From Kofleriaceae bacterium (GTDB lineage: Bacteria > Myxococcota_A > Polyangia > Haliangiales > Haliangiaceae), in contig JALHPV010000025.1 in the NCBI GenBank assembly GCA_022842285.1, forward strand, positions 1-42,074: a DNA stretch of 42,074 nt. The letters run 5' to 3'. Made by a program: the position numbers and the translations under genes. This document shows positions 24,949 to 32,293 of this stretch, in pieces; positions within the stretch are counted from its first letter, which is position 1; each line of letters starts with the position of its first letter. The notes below the pieces were generated by a model that saw only the letters and a list, made by a program, of their open reading frames with translations, made no database searches and had not been told where the DNA came from.

Positions 24949-26835
24949 ATGGGTGATTGGGACGAGTCTACCCAGCTCCGCGCACTTCCGTTCGTCGGGA
25001 CCGATCGGATCCTGGTCGCGGAGGCGGACCCACACGTGCGCGCATGGCTCCGCGAGATGCTGGCCGGTCACTTCGGCGTCGAGGAGGTCGAGAGTGGCCG
25101 GGCTGCGCTCGAGCGCCTCACCGTGGAGCCGCCGCGGGTGCTGGTCGTCGGTGCGCAACTCGCCGACATGAGTGGAAGTGTCCTGCTTAGCCATGCGGCG
25201 CGCCATGGCCTGCTCTCGGCGCATACCGGCGGCCCGGTCGCGTTCACCGTCGCGAACATGCTCGGGCAGGCCCCCGAGATCGACGAGAACCTCGTCCCCG
25301 TCTTCTACCGCCTCTCGTATTCGCTCCTGCCCGAGCAGGTGCGCGAGCTCCTCACCCAGGCCATCGCGCGGTTGCCGCCGGTGGTGCAGAAGCGTCCCAC
25401 CGAGGAGGACGCGAAGCTCACGCGGCAGGTCATCGAGCACGCGAAGCGCCTCGGCACGCAGCCCGATCTCAAGAGCGCCACCCGCGTCGCCATCGCCGCC
25501 GTGATCGAGCTCGCGTCGGCGGATCGCGCGCGCTGCCTGTTCTACGACGAGGAAGGGGGCACCCTCTGGTCCGAGACGGATGGCGAGGACCTGACGCATG
25601 CGTCGGCGGGACTGGCGGGTTTCGCCGTGCGTGCGCGCTCGGGCGTCGTGCTGCCCGATGTCTCCGCCGACCGGATCTATATCCGCGAGATCGATGATCC
25701 GCAGGGGACGGGCGGCGAGCGCATGGTCGTGCAGCCGGTGGCCGACCGCGACGGCCGTGTCCACGCCGTCCTGATCGCGGTCCGGCGCGCGAAGTCGCCG
25801 CAGTTCTCGGAAGCCGACCTGCGCAAGCTCGAGGCGCTGGCCGAAGCGTGGGCTCCCTTCATCCATCAGCTCGCCCAGCAGCAAGAGGCCGCGCACATCC
25901 TCGAGCAGCGCGAGGGCAAGAACGAGGTGTTTCGCCAGGAGGCGATCGACCATCTGGTCCGGCGCGGTCAGCGTGGCGACGTGGTGCGCGTGCATCCGGG
26001 CTGGGTCCACGCGGCGTACTGGCTGCTGATCCTGTTCGTCGTGGGGGCCGGTGCCTACGTCGCGTTTGCGCGGGTGTCGCAATGGTCGGAGGGGCCGGCC
26101 GTGATCCGCGTGATGGGGCGAACCGACATCCGCGCCGTCGAGCCGGGGACCGTCACCGCACTCGAGGTCGCGCCGGGAGAGTCCGTCACCGAGGGGCAGA
26201 TCCTCGCGCGTCTCCACGACTCGGAACAAGCGGGCCGGCTGCGGGCCCTCAACACGGAATTCGAACGGCGCCTCGTGGCCTACCTCCAGACACCGGCCGA
26301 ACCGTCCGTGCGACAGGCGCTCTCCTCCTTGGTTACCGAGCGCGAGAGCGCGCAAGCGAGCGTGGAAGCGCGTGCGTTCCGCGCGCCGCATGCGGGCATC
26401 GTCAAAGAAGTCCACGTCGCGAATGGACAGCTCGTCGAGGCCGGCAAGACCATCATCTCGCTCGTCGAGACCGGGGCGACCGAGGGCATGTCGGTCCTCG
26501 CGTTCTTGCCCGGCCAGGACCGCCCCCGGATTCGCGTCGGCCAGCGGCTGCGCTTCACGCTCCCCGGGTACCGCGGTGCGCACATCGAGCTCGACGTCCG
26601 CGCGGTCTCGGCCGAGGTGATCGGCGCGGCCGACGCGCGCGAGCGTTACCTCGGTGATCGCTTTCGCGAGGCGCTGCCCATTCAAGGCTCGGTGGTCGTC
26701 ATCGAGGGATCTCTCGTCACGACCACGTTTCGCGCCGACGACGAGACCTACGAGTTGCACGACGGCATGACGGGGTTCGCCGAGGTCCGCCTCCAGTCGC
26801 GCACCATCCTCGAAACCCTGTTGCCGGGGGGCTGA
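24949..26835 (+). CDS. Pseudo-receiver-GAF-HlyD fusion adaptor for peptide export
   Basis: 628 residues with an unusual order. Residues ~18-140 look like a response-regulator receiver (DRILVAEADPHVRAWLREML), but the strand that should end in the phospho-acceptor Asp reads VLVVGAQLADMSG, with Gly68 in its place. The conserved Lys is also not seen, so it should not be phosphorylated normally. Residues ~175-310 form a GAF domain (RCLFYDEEGGTLWSE, SGVVLPDVSAD, VQPVADRDGRVHAVLIAV). One membrane helix follows (~355-375). The periplasmic part is HlyD-type with two lipoyl half-motifs (VEPGTVTALEVAPGESVTEG and RAPHAGIVKEVHVANGQLVE). The stop overlaps the ABC exporter start (TGATG). I infer an exporter adaptor that reads a cytosolic ligand or partner. 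Confidence 0.85.
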   Translation: MGDWDESTQLRALPFVGTDRILVAEADPHVRAWLREMLAGHFGVEEVESGRAALERLTVEPPRVLVVGAQLADMSGSVLLSHAARHGLLSAHTGGPVAFTVANMLGQAPEIDENLVPVFYRLSYSLLPEQVRELLTQAIARLPPVVQKRPTEEDAKLTRQVIEHAKRLGTQPDLKSATRVAIAAVIELASADRARCLFYDEEGGTLWSETDGEDLTHASAGLAGFAVRARSGVVLPDVSADRIYIREIDDPQGTGGERMVVQPVADRDGRVHAVLIAVRRAKSPQFSEADLRKLEALAEAWAPFIHQLAQQQEAAHILEQREGKNEVFRQEAIDHLVRRGQRGDVVRVHPGWVHAAYWLLILFVVGAGAYVAFARVSQWSEGPAVIRVMGRTDIRAVEPGTVTALEVAPGESVTEGQILARLHDSEQAGRLRALNTEFERRLVAYLQTPAEPSVRQALSSLVTERESAQASVEARAFRAPHAGIVKEVHVANGQLVEAGKTIISLVETGATEGMSVLAFLPGQDRPRIRVGQRLRFTLPGYRGAHIELDVRAVSAEVIGAADARERYLGDRFREALPIQGSVVVIEGSLVTTTFRADDETYELHDGMTGFAEVRLQSRTILETLLPGG

Positions 26836-29096
26836 TGAGTATTCCCCGCGACAACGATCCCACCGACGCTCCCACCACCAGTCCGGACGCCGCGGCCGAG
26901 CTGTTCCCCTCGCTCGAGCGCCTCGCGGCCGAGCGGAAGGGCACCATCCCCTACGTCCAGCAGCTCGAATGGACCGACTGCGGTCCGGCGAGCCTCGCGA
27001 TGGTGCTGAAGTACCTGGGACGCGACGTCACTCTCGACGAAGTACGGGAGGTCGTGGGGAGTGGACGCGAGGGTTCGGATGCGCTGGCCCTCATGAAGGG
27101 AGCCGAGTGGTACGGGCTCACCGCGCGCGGCATCTCGCTCGACATCGAGCACTTTCGCTTCCTGCCGACGGGCTCGATCCTTCACTGGGAGTTCGACCAC
27201 TACGTCGTCTTCGAGAAGAACCTGAAGGACGGCATTCAGATCGTGGATCCGGGCCGGGGTCGGCGCGTGATCCCCCTGAAGCAGCTGCGCACGGCATTCA
27301 CCGGCGTGGCCCTGGTCTTCGAGCGGACCGACAAGTTCGTCGAGCGCAAGGCGGGCTCGGGGCGGTGGTCCTGGTACATCTCGCAGATCGCGGGCCAGCG
27401 CTCGCTCGTGACGCGCGTGATGGTGATGTCGCTGCTGCTGCGCGTGTTCGCACTCGCGGTTCCGCTGCTCACGGCCGTCATCGTCGACCGCGTGATCCCG
27501 CGCGGCGACTACACCCTGATGCTCGTCGTCGTGGCTGGTCTCGTCGGCACGATGGCCTTCCAGATCTTGACGTCCTTGGTCCGCACGCACCTCCTCCTGC
27601 AGATGCGAACGAACCTCGATACCCGGCTCACGCTCGGCTTCGTGGACTACCTCACCCGTCTCCCGTTCGACTTCTTTCAGCGTCGGTCGACCGGCGACCT
27701 GATGCAGCGTGTGAACAACAACTCGACGATCCGCGAGGTGCTCACGACCAGCGTGCTCTCGACGCTGCTCGATGGGCTGTTCGTCACCCTGTACGCGGTG
27801 CTGATCTTCGTGATCTCGCCGCTGCTCGGCGCGATCGTCCTGGGACTCGGAGCGGTCCAGCTCATCGTGCTCGCCATCGCGCGGCGCAAGTATCGCGATC
27901 AGCTCGTCCGGTCGCTCGATGCGCAGGCGCGCTCGCAGTCGTACCTGATCGAGATGTTTGCCGGCATGTCGACGTTGAAGGCGTGTGCGGCCGAGAGTCG
28001 CGCCGTCGAGCGCTGGAGCAACCTGTACGTCGACGAGCTCAACGTCTCCCTGGAGCGCGGGCGGACGGCGGCGCGTGTCGACGCGATGATGACCGTCCTC
28101 ACGAGTGGGTCGCCGCTCCTGATCTTCGTGATCGGGGCCGTCCAGGTCGTGGACAACTCGATGTCGCTCGGCACGATGCTGGCGGTGAACTCCGTGGCCA
28201 TCGGGCTCCTGACCCCGCTGGCCGCTCTGGTGAACAGCGGGCTCCAGCTCCAGCTCCTCGGCGGCTACATGGATCGCGTCGAGGACGTACTGAACACGAA
28301 GCCGGAGCAGTCGGGGCAGGACGCGGCGCGCGTCCCCCAGCTCACGGGTCGCGTCACCCTCCAGGACGTCTCCTTCCGGTACAGCGAGCGGGCTCCCCTC
28401 GTCGTGCGCGGGGTCTCGGTCGATATCCGCGCCGGCTCCTCGGTGGCCATCGTGGGGCGGTCGGGATGCGGCAAGTCCACGCTCGCGGCGATGATCGCGG
28501 GCCTGTATCGCCCGGTCGAGGGTCGCATCCTCTTCGACGGCAATGACCTCATGCGCCTCGACCTGCGGTCCCTCCGGCGTCAGCTCGGCATCGTGTTCCA
28601 GCAGCCGTATCTGTTCGCGGGCTCGATCCGCAGCAACATCGCGCTGACCGATCCGTCGATCCCGCTCGACCGCGTGATGAATGCGGCGAAGGCGGCGGCG
28701 ATTCACGAGGACATCGAGGCGATGGCGATGGGCTACGACACCCTGATCGCCGACGGTGGCTCGTCGCTGTCTGGTGGCCAGCGCCAGCGCATCGCCCTCG
28801 CCCGCGCGCTCGTGCATCGACCGTCCCTCTTGATCCTGGACGAAGCCACGAGTGCGCTCGACTCCGAAACGGAGCGTCAGGTCATGTACAGCCTCGCGCA
28901 GATCCGCTGCACGCGAATCATCCTCGCCCACCGGCTCAGCACCATCGCGAGCGCGGACCAGATCCTCGTCATGGATCACGGCGAGGTCGTGGAGGCGGGC
29001 ACGCACGACGAGCTGATCGCAAAGGGGCAGCTCTACAGCCGGCTGGTCCAGGCCCAGATGCGGCACGCCGCCCCGCCGCCCCGGGGGCCGACGTGA
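26835..29096 (+). CDS. C39-peptidase ABC exporter for a RiPP peptide
   Basis: 753 residues, full length for a peptidase-containing exporter (NHLP/LanT-like). The N-terminal C39 protease (~35-165) has Cys49 in WTDCGPASLAMVLKYLG, His122 in HWEFDHYVVF and Asp138 in QIVDPGRG, a complete catalytic set that cuts leaders after a double-glycine-type site. The six-helix membrane domain covers ~185-475. The ATPase (~505-740) has Walker A GRSGCGKST, signature LSGGQRQR, Walker B LLILDEATSALD and the H-loop AHRLST. It should cut and export the peptide encoded at 30077, whose leader ends VSGA. It is coupled to adaptors on both sides by overlapping codons (TGATG and GTGA). Confidence 0.94.
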   Translation: MSIPRDNDPTDAPTTSPDAAAELFPSLERLAAERKGTIPYVQQLEWTDCGPASLAMVLKYLGRDVTLDEVREVVGSGREGSDALALMKGAEWYGLTARGISLDIEHFRFLPTGSILHWEFDHYVVFEKNLKDGIQIVDPGRGRRVIPLKQLRTAFTGVALVFERTDKFVERKAGSGRWSWYISQIAGQRSLVTRVMVMSLLLRVFALAVPLLTAVIVDRVIPRGDYTLMLVVVAGLVGTMAFQILTSLVRTHLLLQMRTNLDTRLTLGFVDYLTRLPFDFFQRRSTGDLMQRVNNNSTIREVLTTSVLSTLLDGLFVTLYAVLIFVISPLLGAIVLGLGAVQLIVLAIARRKYRDQLVRSLDAQARSQSYLIEMFAGMSTLKACAAESRAVERWSNLYVDELNVSLERGRTAARVDAMMTVLTSGSPLLIFVIGAVQVVDNSMSLGTMLAVNSVAIGLLTPLAALVNSGLQLQLLGGYMDRVEDVLNTKPEQSGQDAARVPQLTGRVTLQDVSFRYSERAPLVVRGVSVDIRAGSSVAIVGRSGCGKSTLAAMIAGLYRPVEGRILFDGNDLMRLDLRSLRRQLGIVFQQPYLFAGSIRSNIALTDPSIPLDRVMNAAKAAAIHEDIEAMAMGYDTLIADGGSSLSGGQRQRIALARALVHRPSLLILDEATSALDSETERQVMYSLAQIRCTRIILAHRLSTIASADQILVMDHGEVVEAGTHDELIAKGQLYSRLVQAQMRHAAPPPRGPT

Positions 29097-29923
29097 GGCG
29101 CGGTATCTGGCTGGTCGTGCTCGCCGCGTGCGGGCGCGGCGATGGGGGCGAGCCGGTGGGCAGTGGCTCCGCGGCCGAACCGACGCCGATCACCCGCATC
29201 GAGCGGCGCGCGGAGACGGCGGAGGCCTCCGGCTGGGTCGGCGTGCTCACGCCGCGCGAGACCATCGAGGTCACAGCGCCGTTCACGAGCAAGGTCGAGA
29301 AGCTCTACGTGCAGCTGGGCGAGGACGTCGCCGTCGATGCACCGCTGGTGCTGCTCGATGCGCGACCGCTCAAGGACGAGCTGGCGACGGCGAAGGCGGC
29401 CTACAAGGAAGCGTCCGTCGCGAGCGCGGCGGCCGCGTCGCGCTACGCCCGCGAGAAACGGGCGCTCAAGGAGAAGGTCGCATCGAAGGCGGATGTCGAT
29501 GCGGCCGCGTTCGAGGCCAGCCAGGCGGCGGCCGCGGTGGGGCAGCACAAGACGAAGATCAGCCAGATCGAGGCGCGCCTGAAGGACACGCGACTCACGT
29601 CGACGATCACCGGGCGCGTGGCCCTGCGCTACGTCGAGGAAGGCGCCCGCGTGACCGAGGGCCAGCCCGTCGTCCGCGTGATCTCGTCGGGCCGGATGTT
29701 CATTCGCTTCGCGATCCCCGGTGCGGAGGCCAAGGCCGTCGCTCCCGGCGCCGCGGTCGAGGTTCGCTTCGACGGGCTGAACCTCCAGGGCGTCGTGAAG
29801 ACGGTCGCGCCCGAGCTCGATGCGGTTTCCCAGATGGTGCTCGCCGAGGCGGAGCTGACCGGGGATGCGAAGGGACTCTCGCCCGGTCAGGTCTGCCGGA
29901 TCGTCGCCGCGTCCCCGAAGTAG
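29093..29923 (+). CDS. Membrane-fusion-protein (HlyD/RND adaptor) lipoprotein
   Basis: 276 residues; the GTG start overlaps the exporter stop. The signal has lipobox LAAC. The lipoyl halves (TAPFTSKVEKLYVQLGEDVAVD and the TITGRVALRYVEEGARVTEG strand) flank a coiled-coil hairpin rich in Ala/Lys/Glu (~95-165). A beta-barrel follows (FIRFAIPGAEAKAVAPGAAV), and the protein ends at VCRIVAAS. It is short and lipid-anchored, closer to RND/MacA-type adaptors than to HlyD. Together with the HlyD fusion upstream it gives the exporter two different adaptors. No outer-membrane channel is encoded in the window, so that part is probably borrowed. Confidence 0.87.
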   Translation: MRRGIWLVVLAACGRGDGGEPVGSGSAAEPTPITRIERRAETAEASGWVGVLTPRETIEVTAPFTSKVEKLYVQLGEDVAVDAPLVLLDARPLKDELATAKAAYKEASVASAAAASRYAREKRALKEKVASKADVDAAAFEASQAAAAVGQHKTKISQIEARLKDTRLTSTITGRVALRYVEEGARVTEGQPVVRVISSGRMFIRFAIPGAEAKAVAPGAAVEVRFDGLNLQGVVKTVAPELDAVSQMVLAEAELTGDAKGLSPGQVCRIVAASPK

Positions 29924-29945
29924 CCGCATGTAGGCGCGACGCGCA

Positions 29946-29987
29946 CTTCACAGTTTGTGAAGGCCCATCTGCACAATTGGTAAAGGC
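29946..29987 (+). promoter_or_regulatory. Candidate operator/enhancer upstream of the precursor gene
   Basis: A perfect inverted repeat, CTTCACA-GTT-TGTGAAG, lies at 29946-29962. Its right half recurs as a direct repeat 23 bp downstream: 29949-29964 and 29972-29987 agree at 13 of 16 bases. It sits about 115-130 bp before the precursor ATG, in the 153-bp gap after the adaptor gene. It could bind an activator at a distance typical of sigma-54 enhancers. A terminator hairpin is less likely because no T-run follows. Confidence 0.5.
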
Positions 29988-30048
29988 GCGACCGGAACCC
30001 TGTCGCAGGACCTGACTGATCACGAGGAGATCCGGAGGCCGCGGATCC

Positions 30049-30062
30049 GGCACGCCGCGTGC
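30049..30062 (+). promoter_or_regulatory. Possible sigma-54 (-24/-12) promoter before the precursor gene
   Basis: GGCACG-CCGC-GTGC matches the -24/-12 consensus GGCACG-N4-TTGC at all but one base, with GG and GC correctly spaced. Transcription would begin near 30074, only 3-4 nt before ATG 30077, giving a nearly leaderless message. That is odd for this promoter class and lowers confidence. Confidence 0.35.
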
Positions 30063-30076
30063 TCTAGAGAAAGCCC

Positions 30077-30388
30077 ATGAAGCGGACCGGCGTACAAAAG
30101 CTCGAGCTCAAGAAGCTGACCGTGAAGCAGCTCTCCGAGGTTTCAGGCGCTGGACACAAGATCGGAACCCGATGGTGCTCGGGAACCTGCATCTGCGCCA
30201 CGACCGGTACTTGCGTCGACGTCAAGGACGAGGCTGGGTACAACGAGTGCGACTACCAGGCCCTCGGCATCGCCGGTTGTGATGGGAGTTGTGTACAGCC
30301 GCAGGGCGGCGGCGGCGGCGGTTGTGGCGGTGGTGGCGGTGGCGGTTGTGGCGGTGGTGGTGAACGCCAACTCGTTTGCCTGGTCTGA
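30077..30388 (+). CDS. RiPP precursor peptide: lanthipeptide-like core plus Gly-Cys tail
   Basis: 103 residues. Residues 1-25 form a leader (KLELKKLTVKQLSEVSGA) resembling class I lanthipeptide and double-glycine leaders. The likely C39 cut is after GA at residue 25. Residues 31-46 (TRWCSGTCICATTGTC) are packed with Ser/Thr and Cys, ideal for LanB/LanC thioether rings. A middle part has Cys58, 68 and 72 but just one Ser. Residues 77-95 are six Gly, Cys83, seven Gly, Cys91, four Gly; the end is ERQLVCLV. In all there are ten Cys against seven Ser/Thr after residue 25, so three or more cysteines cannot be lanthionine partners and may be MNIO substrates. The tail recalls microcin B17. It is the only small Cys-rich frame in the cluster. 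Confidence 0.85.
   Translation: MKRTGVQKLELKKLTVKQLSEVSGAGHKIGTRWCSGTCICATTGTCVDVKDEAGYNECDYQALGIAGCDGSCVQPQGGGGGGCGGGGGGGCGGGGERQLVCLV
30305..30361 (+). repeat. GGN simple-sequence tract encoding the Gly-Cys tail
   Basis: A run of ggc/ggt codons interrupted twice by tgt encodes G6-C-G7-C-G4. Such trinucleotide tracts gain or lose codons by slippage, so tail length may vary between strains without breaking the frame. Confidence 0.8.
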
Positions 30389-30393
30389 CCGCA

Positions 30394-31398
30394 CTACGCA
30401 CGAGTCAGGAGTCCGACATCCAGTAGCGCGTCCGCGATCTCGACGGTTGTCATCGCATCAACCTCGGTCGCGAGCACGGCCAGGATCTCGCGCAGCGGCG
30501 CGAGCGTCTTGAACGCCTCCACCACGCGCGCCAGGCGGGCGTCGCTGCCCGCCATGACCGCCTCGCCATCGGCGGTGCAGATCTGAATGGCGCCGTCGAC
30601 CTCGCGGCTCGCGACGCCCGCGAGGAGCTGGTACTGCGCCTCGAGGTCGCGACCAACGGTGACGACGGGGGGCGAGCGGACGTCGATCGGGGGTAGCTCC
30701 ACATCGGCGAGCGAGCCCGCCAGGATGCCGGCTCGCGAGAACCGCTCGATCGTATCGGCCACGGCAGCGAGGCTGGCGGGGATGTTCTCCAGCACGACCT
30801 CGCCGGCCGCGAGCTGAGCGAACAACGCCCGCTGCGCATCGTCGAGGGGGGTGACGATCGCGACCTCGGCCGGCGTGGTCCAGATCACGGCACAGCCGGG
30901 GCGGGCGGCAGGCGGGGAGGTGCGGTCGCGGCCGACGAACCAGCGCGCGATATCGGCGGTGAGCTCGAGCACCCGAACGCCGTCGCCCACGCGCAGGGGG
31001 CCGTCGCGGGTCGGGACCCCGATGGGAGGCTGGTTGAAGAGTGCCCATTCGAGTGTGGCCACCTCGGCGAGCCACGGCCGATCACGTGTGACGTCGTGAG
31101 TCAGCAGATACGCGGCGAAGCCGTCGCCGGCCGGCGCCCAGTCGTACGCGCCCCACGGCGTCGTGCGGTAGTAGGCGGCGGCGAGGGCCGGCCAGGCCTC
31201 GCCCACCACCTGGGCGCACGCCGGAAACGCGAGGCGCAGCTCGCGTGCCCGTCCAGGCTCGAGCGTGTCGTACAGGGCGAGGCGCCGGCCATGGACACCG
31301 GTTGCCGCCTCGCCGTAAACGGCCTCGGCCGTCTCCTCCGGGGTCGCCGTACCGACGAACATCGGCCGCATGTGGGCGAAGAGGTCGTGCAGTTTCAC
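30394..31398 (-). CDS. BufC-like MNIO partner protein (DUF2063 N-terminus)
   Basis: 334 residues; GTG start. The N-terminal ~120 residues show the BufC/HvfC DUF2063 pattern: RRLALYDTLEPGRARELRLAF, FPACAQVVGEAWPALAAAYY, DGFAAYLL and AEVATLEWALFNQP. These proteins bind the precursor leader and present it to a neighbouring DUF692 oxygenase. The remaining ~200 residues probably comprise further helical or winged-helix-like units (TPLDDAQRALFAQLAAGEVV, FSRAGIL), with an unassigned end. It is divergent from the MNIO gene, 37 bp apart, and runs tail-to-tail toward the precursor with a 5-bp gap. The usual order is same-strand, directly downstream of the MNIO gene. Confidence 0.8.
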   Translation of the reverse strand: MKLHDLFAHMRPMFVGTATPEETAEAVYGEAATGVHGRRLALYDTLEPGRARELRLAFPACAQVVGEAWPALAAAYYRTTPWGAYDWAPAGDGFAAYLLTHDVTRDRPWLAEVATLEWALFNQPPIGVPTRDGPLRVGDGVRVLELTADIARWFVGRDRTSPPAARPGCAVIWTTPAEVAIVTPLDDAQRALFAQLAAGEVVLENIPASLAAVADTIERFSRAGILAGSLADVELPPIDVRSPPVVTVGRDLEAQYQLLAGVASREVDGAIQICTADGEAVMAGSDARLARVVEAFKTLAPLREILAVLATEVDAMTTVEIADALLDVGLLTRA

Positions 31399-31435
31399 GG
31401 TGGCGGGCTCCGATGGAGTGGGGTCAAATCACGAG

Positions 31436-32293
31436 ATGAGGCCGCTCGCAGGCGTAGGGCTCGGGCTTCGCCACGATCACGTGAAGTCGCTCCTCGCGAG
31501 CGAACGGCCTGTCGACTTCATCGAGATCATACCCGAGAACTGGTTGCGTCCTCGGGACCGCGCGGCGCTCGCTCCCTGCATCGAGCGCTGGCCCACGTCG
31601 CCACACAGCGTGCATCTCTCGATCGGCGGCCCGGACCCGATCGATCACGAGTTTCTCGCCGCGATGCGGGCCGCGGTGGCCGCCTGCGACGCCCCGTTCT
31701 TCTCCGACCACCTCTGCTATTCGTCGATCGGTGGCATCCAGACGCGCGAGCTCCTCCCGCTGCCGTTCTCCGACGAGGCGATCGAGCACACCGTCGCGCG
31801 CATCCACGCGGTGAAGCGCGAGCTCGACGTGCCGCTTGTCCTCGAGAACGCCACCTACTATGCGGTCATGCCGGGCTCGACGATGGACGAGGCCCGCTTC
31901 GTCACGACCGTCCTGGCCGAAGGTGACTGCGGCTTCTTGCTCGACGTGAACAACGTCTTCGTCAATGCGCGCAATCACGGCTACGACGCGCGGGCCTTCA
32001 TCGATCAGATGCCCCTCGAGCGGGTCGTGCAGCTCCACGTGGCCGGGCACCACATTGATCAGGACCTCGACACCCTCGTCGATACCCACACCGCCGTGGC
32101 GCGCTCGGAGGTGTGGGAGCTCTTCGAGTACACGCTGCGCCGCGCGGGGCGGATGATCCCGACCATCATCGAGTGGGACGACCCGACCCCGCCGCTCGAG
32201 ACGCTACTCGACGAGGTGGAGCGGGCACGTACTCACGCCGCCCACGCGCTGGCTCAGGGACAGCCGGCCGCGTCGTTCGGCACCACGGCCTGA
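31436..32293 (+). CDS. MNIO-family iron-dependent peptide oxygenase (DUF692)
   Basis: 285 residues, the usual size. The TIM-barrel family landmarks run in order: GVGLGLRHDH, EIIPENW, HLSIGG (His60), SDHLCY (His92), LVLENATYY (Glu138), FLLDVNNVFVNARNHG (Asp170, His181), LHVAGHH (His201-206), DTH (Asp216, His218) and IIEWDD (Glu246). The multi-iron ligands expected of MbnB/BufB-like enzymes all appear to be there. Family members oxidise Cys (to oxazolone-thioamide, thiooxazole and related groups) or other residues of precursor peptides, with a BufC-like partner. Here the partner is the divergent gene. ATG 31436 is chosen; TCAAAT ends 6 nt before it. The 3' end overlaps the opposite kinase gene by 40 bp. 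Confidence 0.93.
   Translation: MRPLAGVGLGLRHDHVKSLLASERPVDFIEIIPENWLRPRDRAALAPCIERWPTSPHSVHLSIGGPDPIDHEFLAAMRAAVAACDAPFFSDHLCYSSIGGIQTRELLPLPFSDEAIEHTVARIHAVKRELDVPLVLENATYYAVMPGSTMDEARFVTTVLAEGDCGFLLDVNNVFVNARNHGYDARAFIDQMPLERVVQLHVAGHHIDQDLDTLVDTHTAVARSEVWELFEYTLRRAGRMIPTIIEWDDPTPPLETLLDEVERARTHAAHALAQGQPAASFGTTA

Noticed and set aside
29946-29962. Intrinsic terminator after the adaptor gene
   Set aside because: The hairpin arms are perfect but AT-containing and no T-run follows; an operator is a better reading.
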